DNA from: Candidatus Cloacimonadota bacterium
Lineage (GTDB): Bacteria > Cloacimonadota > Cloacimonadia > Cloacimonadales > JAIOQZ01
Direction: 5' to 3'
DNA: 6,819 nucleotides
Assembly (NCBI GenBank): GCA_021106755.1
Contig: JAIOTM010000169.1
Coordinates: 1-6,819, forward strand
Of this stretch, positions 1-6,819 are shown piece by piece. The notes beneath the pieces were generated by a model that saw only the letters and a list, made by a program, of their open reading frames with translations, had not been told where the DNA came from and made no database searches. The translations under genes were made by a program, and so were the position numbers. Position 1 is the stretch's first letter, and each line of letters starts with the position of its first letter.

Positions 1-681
1 ATGCTGGGAAATATTCTCCGCAAGAATAAAATGGCAGCTATCGGTTCAGCGGCAAATAAAATTGTCCACGACATGCGAACTCCCATTACCAGCATAACCC
101 TTAGTGCCGACATACTGGTGAAGCAATTTCCTGAAGCAAAAGAGTACATTGATAAAATCCGCCTGATGACCGAAGTTATGAGCGATCTGGCTCAGGAAGT
201 TATGGACTACGCCAAAGGTGTCAGCAATGAATTAGTCTATTGTAGTAACGACCTTGATAGTTTCTTCAGTAAACTAATTGATATGATGTCACCCATGGCG
301 GCAAAGAAAAACATTGAAATCACCTTTGAAAATTTCTATGGGGAACCGTCCTATTTCGACACCAAACTTCTTAGACGCATTCTAATGAACTTGCTGACAA
401 ACGCAATGGAAGCCATTAAATACAATGGAAAGATTAAGATAACTGCCGAATTGGTTCGAAAGGATATTAAGATAACCGTAACTGATGATGGACCGGGTAT
501 CCCCGAAGATATCCTCAACCGGATTTTTGAACCGTTTGTTACATACGGCAAATTGCGAGGTACAGGATTGGGTCTGGCTATCTGCCGCCATGTTGTTGAG
601 TTGCACAACGGTAGAATTATCGCGAGTAATCATAGTAACGGTGCTCAGTTCGAAATATATCTGCCTGAAATGCCGAGTTAG
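1..681 (+). CDS. Sensor histidine kinase, C-terminal catalytic part (probably 5'-truncated by the window edge)
   Basis: Autophosphorylating kinase of a two-component system. The visible 226 residues contain the whole transmitter core. The H-box KIVHDMRTPITSI has phospho-acceptor His23, preceded by a short helix (NKMAAIGSAAN) typical of a dimerisation region. The N-box NLLTNAMEAI has Asn134, the G1 box DDGPGIP spans 162-168, the F-box FEPF 176-179, and the G2 box GTGLGLAI 187-194. All ATP-binding motifs of the HATPase_c domain are intact, so this should be an active kinase. No sensor domain or membrane segment is visible. The reading frame is open at base 1 and the first ATG is the first base of the window, so the true start and the sensory region most likely lie upstream. 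The signal sensed cannot be inferred. A receiver-containing protein is encoded on the opposite strand at 2433-3908, but pairing is only a possibility. The stop is TAG at 679-681. Confidence 0.93.
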   Translation: MLGNILRKNKMAAIGSAANKIVHDMRTPITSITLSADILVKQFPEAKEYIDKIRLMTEVMSDLAQEVMDYAKGVSNELVYCSNDLDSFFSKLIDMMSPMAAKKNIEITFENFYGEPSYFDTKLLRRILMNLLTNAMEAIKYNGKIKITAELVRKDIKITVTDDGPGIPEDILNRIFEPFVTYGKLRGTGLGLAICRHVVELHNGRIIASNHSNGAQFEIYLPEMPS

Positions 682-696
682 ACCCATATCGCTTGT

Positions 697-730
697 TTCA
701 CTCTTTTACCAAAAAAAAAGTATGAGTGAA
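697..730. repeat. Inverted repeat TTCACTC / GAGTGAA in the kinase-cyclophilin gap
   Basis: Perfect 7-base arms at 697-703 and 724-730 flank a 20-base spacer that contains a run of nine A (711-719). It sits 15 bases after the kinase stop and 31 bases before the cyclophilin start. The arms are A/T-rich and no T-run follows on the plus strand, so it is not a standard intrinsic terminator. It could be a weak mRNA hairpin or a dimeric regulator site, or simply chance in an A/T-rich spacer. No convincing -35/-10 pair was seen around it. Confidence 0.3.
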
Positions 731-751
731 TGACAGAAAAGAAAGATTAAT

Positions 752-756
752 AGGAG
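752..756 (+). promoter_or_regulatory. Ribosome binding site of the cyclophilin gene (decides the start)
   Basis: AGGAG lies 5 bases before ATG 762. It favours ATG 762 over the in-frame GTG at 726, whose product would put 12 charged or polar residues ahead of an otherwise clean signal peptide. Confidence 0.75.
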
Positions 757-761
757 TACTT

Positions 762-1829
762 ATGAGATTTTTCCTGATTGTTTTGGTGATTGTAATACTA
801 TTGCCATTAAGCGCAGAAAGATATGCCGAGTGGCAAACTTCAATGGGGTGTTTTCGGGTTGAATTGTACAACACCCTAACCCCTGTTACTGTTAACAATT
901 TCGTTACTCTGGCACAGGCAAATTTCTACGATAACCTCATATTCCATCGGGTTATTAATGGCTTTATGATTCAGGATGGATGCCCGTTAGGGACTGGAAC
1001 TGGTGGCCCCGGGTACCAAATTGATGATGAATTTCACCCCGATCTTAACCACAACTCTGCGGGTGTGCTCTCTATGGCTAACGCGGGACCCGACACCGGA
1101 GGTTCGCAGTACTTCATAACTTTGAATCCGCAACCCCACCTAAACGGTGCCCATGCTGTCTTTGGCAATGTAATAGAAGGCATAGATGTTGTTTACGCTA
1201 TAGGTGCTGTTCCCACCGACAATAACGACAGACCAATAACTCCTGTAACGATTGACAGCATAAGGATATTTGATTTTCAGATAAATGGAATCGATCCACT
1301 TCCTGGTGATGTGGATTTAACCGCTGGTGAATCTATTACCTTTGCGGTGCTGGGAAGTGGAGATGATGCCGATCCGATTTTCACCTGGACATTTGACGGT
1401 GTTAACGTGGGAGCTACTCCATTTTATTTTTATACTTTTAATACTGAAGGTGAATTTAATCTTATCTGTACAGTTTCCGATGGAACATACTCTATAGATA
1501 TTGAATGGCATATCGTAGTGGAACAGACTGCGAATGAAGATACTACTATTCCGTTTGTTTCTTTATTCGAGAACTATCCCAATCCGTTTAATCCGCAAAC
1601 AACTATCAGGTTTTCGCTTGAGCAGTCCGCTCCAGTAGAGATGAAGCTGTATAACACGCGAGGGCGTTATGTTCGCACTCTACTCTCGGAAACTATGAGT
1701 TCCGGTATTCATCAAGTTGAATGGCAGGGAAAAGATAACAACGGAAAACTGGTTGCATCGGGAGTTTATTACTGCGTTTTGAAGACCGCTGATAATATGA
1801 TGGTACGCAAAGTTTTAATGATGAAATAG
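762..1829 (+). CDS. Exported cyclophilin-type peptidyl-prolyl cis-trans isomerase with PKD-like domain and C-terminal FlgD-like/type IX-style sorting domain
   Basis: A 355-residue protein predicted to catalyse proline cis-trans isomerisation outside the cytoplasm. Residues 1-18 form a signal peptide (hydrophobic core 2-16, likely cleavage after LSA). Residues about 28-170 are a cyclophilin domain. By alignment to human CypA from memory, the catalytic and binding residues are present: Arg63 (FHRV), Phe68 and Gln71 (GFMIQ), Met105-Ala106-Asn107, Phe118 (GSQYFIT), Leu127 and His131 (HLNGAHAVFG). The CypA tryptophan position is His126, as is common in bacterial members. Residues about 180-256 look like a PKD/Ig-like module (FTWTFDG, CTVSDGTYS). 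Residues about 266-355 match the FlgD-Ig/type IX sorting-tail pattern (YPNPFNPQT, then GRYVRTL, GIHQVEWQGKDNNG, ASGVYY), ending in basic VRKVLMMK. I infer export by Sec, then surface attachment or secretion through a type IX-like route. It follows the kinase by 80 bases and may or may not be co-transcribed with it. Start ATG 762 is chosen from its Shine-Dalgarno and signal peptide. Confidence 0.93.
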   Translation: MRFFLIVLVIVILLPLSAERYAEWQTSMGCFRVELYNTLTPVTVNNFVTLAQANFYDNLIFHRVINGFMIQDGCPLGTGTGGPGYQIDDEFHPDLNHNSAGVLSMANAGPDTGGSQYFITLNPQPHLNGAHAVFGNVIEGIDVVYAIGAVPTDNNDRPITPVTIDSIRIFDFQINGIDPLPGDVDLTAGESITFAVLGSGDDADPIFTWTFDGVNVGATPFYFYTFNTEGEFNLICTVSDGTYSIDIEWHIVVEQTANEDTTIPFVSLFENYPNPFNPQTTIRFSLEQSAPVEMKLYNTRGRYVRTLLSETMSSGIHQVEWQGKDNNGKLVASGVYYCVLKTADNMMVRKVLMMK

Positions 1830-1839
1830 CAGTTGAAGT

Positions 1840-2436
1840 TTATCTAAGTGAAGTAACTTCTATCAGATGCAATTCGTCGTTTCCCAGAATAATATTATAG
1901 TCAGTAAAAGAACCGCCTCCCTGAAAGAAAATCATGAAATCGTAAGAGACAGGGTCTTGCGGAGCATTATATTCTAACTGTTCAAAAAAGGAATCCTCAT
2001 AATACAGCGGATTTCCTTCTATCAGGTTATTCGAGGTATCTTGTTTCCTATCTTTATATTTTATGTAGTACACACCAGTAATAACCGAATCAGATAGATT
2101 GGTTACTCTCAGGCAGGCATAGTACGGGTCAGCATATACTTTCAGGGTTTTTGATGGTTTTAGTTCTACCTGAGTCTGGTAAACATCATCATCAATCAGA
2201 TAAGTTTCTCCCTCTATCCCCAAAGTGTAAACCTTGCCATCGTCAGTAAAGGGCGACCAATCCCGCCTGATATTAACAGTCGCGGTGCCTGTTTCTCCTA
2301 TTGAAAGCTCATAATCGTGCCCTTTAAACGTATAGTAAACCTGATGTGATGTCCGGTTAATTACCTGTAGCGTTCCCCGCCCTGTACATCCAGACAGTAG
2401 TATAGCAACTATTAGAAACAAGCTGAGACGAATCAA
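1840..2436 (-). CDS. Putative lipoprotein of unknown function with two similar beta-type domains
   Basis: A 198-residue protein with a short lipoprotein signal: positive Arg3, hydrophobic 4-14, lipobox LSGC with lipidation Cys17. It should be anchored in the inner or outer membrane facing the periplasm or outside; residue 18 is Thr, not Asp, so there is no clear inner-membrane retention signal by the E. coli rule. The mature part seems to contain two related segments: LQVINRTSHQVYYTFKG (about 23-39) and LRVTNLSDSVITGVYYIKYKD (about 109-129). Each opens a beta-rich stretch and suggests an internal duplication. It is rich in Tyr, Asp and Glu with no recognisable catalytic motif. The start is TTG (2436-2434), overlapping the upstream stop as TTGA. 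A GGTGG-like Shine-Dalgarno lies 7 bases upstream and no ATG is available nearby, so translational coupling to the response regulator gene is likely. I do not recognise the family. Confidence 0.8.
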   Translation of the reverse strand: MIRLSLFLIVAILLSGCTGRGTLQVINRTSHQVYYTFKGHDYELSIGETGTATVNIRRDWSPFTDDGKVYTLGIEGETYLIDDDVYQTQVELKPSKTLKVYADPYYACLRVTNLSDSVITGVYYIKYKDRKQDTSNNLIEGNPLYYEDSFFEQLEYNAPQDPVSYDFMIFFQGGGSFTDYNIILGNDELHLIEVTSLR

Positions 2437-3908
2437 CAGGATTCCACCATCGCCTTGAGTCTGAACGCCAGATTTTCGGCTGAGATACCAAGTTCGGCGA
2501 TAATAATTTTGTCATCCCGCAATGCTTTTACCAGTTCAATATCCATAGAACTGCCAGGAACAACAATCTTGTACATCTCTTTAAACTGTTCACAACTCTT
2601 GATGATATTCACCTCAGAAAGCAACATTCCGGCTTCAGCTTTCACAATTACTATCCCACCTTGTGCCGTGTTTGAACTTCGCATAAGTTCATCGGAAGTA
2701 CTAAACGCGAAAACAGTATGACCCAACCCAATTAAGATGCGAGTAATCTCTTTTCTGAACTCCGTTTCGCTTGAGTAAACTAAAATCGGTCTGGATAAAA
2801 TCACATCCGCAATCTGATTCAGAAGCAGAATTCTGTCCACAAACTCAAACAGGCGTTCCCGGTCAACCGGCTTGCTCATGAAATTGGAAAATCCGAGTTC
2901 ACGAGCTTCAGCTTCTATTTCCAAATCTGTCGTGGAACTCAGAAAGATTACAGGTATCGCTATCGTTTCAGGATTGTCTTGCATTTGCTTTGCAATCTCA
3001 ATACCGTCTATATGCGGCATGTGAACATCTAACAACACCAGATTTGGCTTGAATTTGCGCAAACTCTTTATTGCCTGACGGGAATCGTTAACCGTCTCTA
3101 CAACCACTCCGTTACGAGTAGTCAGTATATCTTTAAGAATACGGGTAACTGCTGGTTTATCGTCCACTACCAGGATTCTCAGATTACCCCGTTTTTTGAT
3201 TTTCGGTGCGGGTCTTGCTATCAGATTATCTTTCCCAACAGACAATTGTAAAGTCGATTTATTCAGAAAATATCTGATAGCATACTCGCGGATAGCTCCG
3301 TAAATTTCTTCACTGCCTATGTATTCTTCAAACGAGTACTCGCTCTTTCCTTCATGCTTCAGAATTCCTGAGATACGTTGCCTGGAATAGGGAAGTTTCA
3401 AATCAATATCGTAGATTATCTTTCCGTATTCTCCTTTGGCGTAATTCAATGAGGCAGTAAATCGAATTGCTTTCCGGTCAATACTCTGAACTTTACGGAA
3501 CTGGCGGATTTTTTTCAATTCGAACTCAAGCGATACTTTATCATGCTCGGCAGGAGTTATTGTAAACTCTTTTTTCGCGGAATGAATATCTTTCGGAATA
3601 GTGAACAAATGGGCTCTCTGACCATGATACTGGGATTTATCCACGTATTTCGATTTGAATGTGTATTCATAAATATAGAAATCGCGAATAATTTTCAGTC
3701 TGAGTTGATAACTCTTATCAGGCTCGAAGTCCTGATTGACTGACTTGGTGTCAAACTCACTCATGATTATGTAATTCAGGTCCGGGTAAACTTCAAGTAA
3801 CTCTGATTCCGCACTTTTTCTGTCATAGTTGATTTCAAGTGTATGTGGAGTTGCCGCGAGTTTCAGCAGTAACTCCAATTTCTTCTTTGAAGATGAAAGA
3901 CCAAACAC
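2433..3908 (-). CDS. Response regulator: YcgR/PilZ-like N-terminal region, receiver domain, degenerate second receiver
   Basis: A 491-residue cytoplasmic signalling protein. Residues about 20-235 are beta-rich and basic. The pattern YEYTFKSKYVD...LFTIPKDI...KKEFTITP (81-119) recalls the junction of the YcgR N-terminal and PilZ domains, but the RxxxR c-di-GMP arginines are not present there, and DIDLK (167-171) replaces the usual DxSxxG. This assignment is tentative. Residues about 243-362 are a clear receiver: acidic pair Asp249/Asp250 (VVDD), phospho-acceptor Asp294 (LLDVHMP), Ser324 in the Thr/Ser position, and Lys346-Pro347. Residues about 372-488 repeat the receiver pattern (PILVYSS...LGHTVFAF...GGIVIVKAEAG) without the acidic pair or acceptor Asp (Lys423 occupies it), so this is a pseudo-receiver. 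There is no DNA-binding or enzyme domain, so output must be by protein or ligand interaction. The start is GTG 3908, with GAGG at 3921-3918 (9-base spacing) inside the end of the enolase gene, 6 bases after its stop. The stop overlaps the lipoprotein start. Confidence 0.88.
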   Translation of the reverse strand: MFGLSSSKKKLELLLKLAATPHTLEINYDRKSAESELLEVYPDLNYIIMSEFDTKSVNQDFEPDKSYQLRLKIIRDFYIYEYTFKSKYVDKSQYHGQRAHLFTIPKDIHSAKKEFTITPAEHDKVSLEFELKKIRQFRKVQSIDRKAIRFTASLNYAKGEYGKIIYDIDLKLPYSRQRISGILKHEGKSEYSFEEYIGSEEIYGAIREYAIRYFLNKSTLQLSVGKDNLIARPAPKIKKRGNLRILVVDDKPAVTRILKDILTTRNGVVVETVNDSRQAIKSLRKFKPNLVLLDVHMPHIDGIEIAKQMQDNPETIAIPVIFLSSTTDLEIEAEARELGFSNFMSKPVDRERLFEFVDRILLLNQIADVILSRPILVYSSETEFRKEITRILIGLGHTVFAFSTSDELMRSSNTAQGGIVIVKAEAGMLLSEVNIIKSCEQFKEMYKIVVPGSSMDIELVKALRDDKIIIAELGISAENLAFRLKAMVESC

Positions 3909-3914
3909 CGTAAA

Positions 3915-5216
<1,302 letters not shown>

Positions 5217-5223
5217 TTATTTC

Positions 5224-5247
5224 AAAAAAACAAGCTTCTGCTTTTGT
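5224..5247 (-). terminator. Possible weak intrinsic terminator between the NfeD-like gene and eno
   Basis: Read on the minus strand, 11-12 bases after the NfeD-like stop, AAGC-AGAA-GCTT forms a 4-base stem with a tetraloop (5243-5232). It can extend by AC/GT across a 2-base bulge, and a run of T follows (5230-5224). The stem is short and A/T-rich, so termination would be partial at best. If real, eno would need its own promoter. A TATAAC at 5251-5246 is a -10-like hexamer, but it lies within the same stretch and no good -35 accompanies it. Confidence 0.35.
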
Positions 5248-5257
5248 TATAAATCTG

Positions 5258-5479
5258 TTATCTTAAAAAAATACCTTTTTTTACTAATATGTAAAGCAAC
5301 AATCTCAGCAATATGGCAGAAAAAAGAAATACTACCCATTGCATAACTGTCAGATGTGGAAAGCCATAATATACAAGTCCGGCTATTATTGAGCCTCCCC
5401 CAAGTGACAGCAACCAGTATCTGCGGAAAAAAATTTCGGCACCACCGAGGATGATGCCGAAAATTATCCAAAGATTCAT
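5258..5479 (-). CDS. Short NfeD-like integral membrane protein (membrane domain only)
   Basis: A 73-residue protein that is almost wholly hydrophobic, with three predicted membrane helices at about 3-17, 23-40 and 46-66 and a basic end (KKGIFLR). The arrangement LWIIFGIILGGAEIFFRRYWLLSLGGGSIIAGL, seen across residues 3-35, has the features of the NfeD membrane domain: a helix ending in a Glu-containing turn, then a Gly-rich second helix with the AGL element. The C-terminal OB-fold of full NfeD and the N-terminal ClpP-like protease are absent. NfeD proteins are usually linked to stomatin/SPFH proteins and membrane quality control, but no stomatin gene is visible here. ATG 5479 follows the upstream stop by 14 bases and the Shine-Dalgarno is weak. 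An overlapping frame (5247-5471) gives only a non-hydrophobic, Trp/Arg-rich product and is a shadow. The family call is tentative. Confidence 0.72.
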   Translation of the reverse strand: MNLWIIFGIILGGAEIFFRRYWLLSLGGGSIIAGLVYYGFPHLTVMQWVVFLFSAILLRLLLYILVKKGIFLR

Positions 5480-5493
5480 ATCTGTGCTATTTA

Positions 5494-6483
5494 TCAGCTT
5501 TTGCTTTCCTCGTCGCTTTCTTTATCTTTATCACTGCTGTCGGCATCTTTATAGACTCGTTTAATTTTACGGCGTCTGTTACTTCCGTAGCTACTACCAC
5601 CATAACTGCCACCATAGCTACCGCCATAGCTGCTTTTTCCACTGTAGCCACCACCGTATTTACCATATTTGCCTCCCGAATAGTAACCCGAAGAAGAGCG
5701 GGCACTACGGATACCAAAATAGGTCATCAGCCGCAGGAAGATGGAAAGGGCAAAATAGACGAAGAAGAACAACACTGTAAGCACAGCAAATGAAAGAATA
5801 AAATAGACGAAGAAGTCTTTAATCTGACCGGCAAGACTCTTACCTCCCTTCTTGGTGGAGGTAATATCTATTCGGAGCAGATTGTTGTTCACAAGTTTTT
5901 CATTATCCGCACGAAGGTTTCTCAGGCTGTCGATAACAGACTGCTCTTTGTTGAGCAAGTCTAAATTACGTTCATAGGTGTTTTGAGACAACCGTTCATC
6001 TTTTATTTTTTTCTTGAGATTGTCGATAATCAGTTCAGAGTTTTCTATTCTGGCATCAACATCAATTTCAATCGCTTTCGGGTTTTTGAGAATATGCTCG
6101 CTGTTAAAGCCCGAAATATCTCTCAGTTTTGCAAGCGTTTGCAAACTTGTAGAATCAGGGATTTCGATTATAATTGAGGTTTTATTCGCACGGGTTTCAG
6201 AATGTAATTGATCTCCAAGACCATTACGTACACCCGCTTTGCGCAGGATTGTATCCAGATTTTTCTGGAAATCCCCTTTTTTACTAACACTGAAAGATAA
6301 CTGATACCGATTAAAATTTCTGGCACTGGTAAATTTCTCGTTGGATTCCTTGAATGTGATTTTTTGCTGTTTTTTACCCCCAAATAATTCAAGAATCTGG
6401 GAGCGGTTCAAACCCGCCAGGGTAGATAAAATAATAATTCCAATAACTATCAACGTTTTGAAGCGTTTTCGCATACTTATCAT
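5494..6483 (-). CDS. Membrane-anchored coiled-coil protein, DUF4349-like, with Gly/Tyr/Ser-rich tail
   Basis: A 329-residue protein. Residues 9-24 are a hydrophobic signal anchor or uncleaved signal peptide after basic MRKRFK. Residues about 57-145 are a mixed alpha/beta soluble region (YQLSFSVSKKGDFQKNLDTIL, then SIIIEIPDS). Residues about 146-200 are a helical, coiled-coil-like stretch (RIENSELIIDNLKKKI, LLNKEQSVIDSLRNL). A short beta segment (LLRIDITS) precedes a long membrane helix region at about 222-256. This order (soluble domain, coiled coil, strand, membrane helix near the end) is that of DUF4349 proteins; I infer similarity but cannot confirm it. The tail is unusual: Gly/Tyr/Ser-rich 262-302 with SYGG repeats, then a basic block RRRKIKR (303-309) and an acidic end (312-329). 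Start ATG 6483 overlaps the recN stop as ATGA, with a GAGG Shine-Dalgarno 5 bases upstream; Met4 is an alternative. Function unknown, probably envelope-associated. Confidence 0.82.
   Translation of the reverse strand: MISMRKRFKTLIVIGIIILSTLAGLNRSQILELFGGKKQQKITFKESNEKFTSARNFNRYQLSFSVSKKGDFQKNLDTILRKAGVRNGLGDQLHSETRANKTSIIIEIPDSTSLQTLAKLRDISGFNSEHILKNPKAIEIDVDARIENSELIIDNLKKKIKDERLSQNTYERNLDLLNKEQSVIDSLRNLRADNEKLVNNNLLRIDITSTKKGGKSLAGQIKDFFVYFILSFAVLTVLFFFVYFALSIFLRLMTYFGIRSARSSSGYYSGGKYGKYGGGYSGKSSYGGSYGGSYGGSSYGSNRRRKIKRVYKDADSSDKDKESDEESKS
5597..5632 (-). repeat. Three 12-base tandem units encoding SYGG repeats
   Basis: Three imperfect 12-base units lie at 5597-5608, 5609-5620 and 5621-5632 (plus strand CCACCATAACTG, CCACCATAGCTA, CCGCCATAGCTG). 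They encode successive Ser-Tyr-Gly-Gly tetrapeptides in the tail of the coiled-coil protein. The differences are mostly synonymous, so the repeat is kept at the protein level. Slippage could alter its copy number in frame. Confidence 0.7.
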
Positions 6484-6819
6484 AGAGGCCTCTCTGTTCG
6501 TTTTTTTAATAACTCGCGGGCATGTCGCAATGCTACTTCGGTTGGCTCACCTGATAACATTCGGGCTATCTCTTTTACTCGCTTATTATTATCCAGACTC
6601 TTTACTGAAATATTAGTCTTGTCACCGTCAACATATTTTTCTATAAGATAATGATTTTTTGCGTAAGAGGCTATCTGGGGCAGATGAGTAATACAAAATA
6701 ACTGATGCGATTTGCTGATTTCATCCAGATAACTACCAAGTATATCTGCCGTTTTTCCGCCTATCCCTGCGTCAATTTCATCAAAGATTATTGTCTTCTC
6801 ATCTTCCTTGTCCGACAAC
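6480..6819 (-). CDS. recN: DNA repair protein RecN, C-terminal part (5' end outside the window)
   Basis: An SMC-like ATPase that acts early in repair of DNA double-strand breaks. Only the last 113 or so residues are present; the frame is open at the window edge (the first codon in frame is TTG at 6818, not a true start). The C-terminal half of the ATPase head is seen: Walker B TIIFDE with the DAGIGG segment that follows it in RecN, the switch-histidine region CITHLPQIA, and the family end pattern VKEIARMLSGEPTEVALRHARELL. The IFDEIDAGIGG plus THLPQIA pairing distinguishes RecN from RecF and SMC proteins. The N-terminal Walker A, coiled coil and start are beyond the window. The TGA stop overlaps the next start as ATGA, so the downstream membrane protein is probably translationally coupled to it. 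Confidence 0.95.
   Translation of the reverse strand, partial: LSDKEDEKTIIFDEIDAGIGGKTADILGSYLDEISKSHQLFCITHLPQIASYAKNHYLIEKYVDGDKTNISVKSLDNNKRVKEIARMLSGEPTEVALRHARELLKKRTERPL

Noticed and set aside
726..761. Upstream in-frame GTG start for the cyclophilin
   Set aside because: It lacks a good Shine-Dalgarno and would add 12 mostly polar residues before the signal peptide; ATG 762 has AGGAG at proper spacing.
1835..1860. GAAGTT...AACTTC inverted repeat at the convergent gene ends, as a bidirectional terminator
   Set aside because: A 6-base A/T-rich stem with a 14-base loop and no T-run on either side, mostly inside the lipoprotein coding end; not convincing.
5247..5471. Alternative 74-residue minus-strand frame overlapping the NfeD-like gene
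   Set aside because: Its product is rich in Trp, Arg and His with no family pattern, whereas the other frame gives a clean three-helix membrane protein.
5487..5717. Minus-strand frame with Val/Ala/Met-rich product over the Gly/Tyr-rich tail
   Set aside because: Low-complexity shadow of the repeat-encoding DNA in another frame; the upstream-continuous frame of the 329-residue protein explains it.
6484..6493. Perfect 10-base palindrome AGAGGCCTCT just upstream of the ATG at 6483
   Set aside because: It has no loop to form a hairpin, lies within the recN coding end and overlaps the Shine-Dalgarno of the next gene; a palindrome of this length is easily due to chance.

Overview
The window (6819 bases, roughly 40-45% GC by eye) is densely coding. 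It holds eight protein genes, two of them cut by the window edges, with no RNA gene, mobile element or CRISPR array that I can see. The most informative taxonomic clue is the C-terminal domain of the secreted cyclophilin at 762-1829. It carries a YPNPFNPQT-type motif of the FlgD-Ig-like / type IX-style sorting tail family, which is common in the FCB group and its candidate phyla (e.g. Zixibacteria, Cloacimonadota, KSB1, Marinimicrobia). I infer a Gram-negative-type, free-living or environmental bacterium of that kind, but the phylum is not resolved from this sequence alone.

Layout. Plus strand, 1-1829: the C-terminal catalytic part of a sensor histidine kinase (start probably outside the window), an 80-base gap with a small inverted repeat, then an exported peptidyl-prolyl isomerase with a PKD-like domain and a sorting tail. 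Minus strand, 6819 down to 1840, read in transcription order: the C-terminal end of recN; a membrane-anchored coiled-coil protein resembling DUF4349 with a Gly/Tyr-rich tail; a short NfeD-like three-helix membrane protein; a 59-base gap with a possible weak terminator; enolase; a 491-residue response regulator (YcgR/PilZ-like N-terminus, true receiver, degenerate second receiver); and a lipoprotein. The two gene sets converge with only 10 bases between the stop codons at 1829 and 1840.

How they fit together. The minus-strand genes are tightly packed: an ATGA overlap (recN to the DUF4349-like gene), a 14-base gap, a 6-base gap (enolase to response regulator) and a TTGA overlap (response regulator to lipoprotein). 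This implies co-transcription in at least two blocks, recN-DUF4349-like-nfeD-like and eno-response regulator-lipoprotein. The products span DNA repair, membrane or envelope function, glycolysis and signalling, so the string does not define one obvious pathway. The parts least explained by known families are the three-part response regulator with its translationally coupled lipoprotein, and the DUF4349-like protein with its low-complexity tail. I found no convincing case for a wholly new defence or mobile system here.
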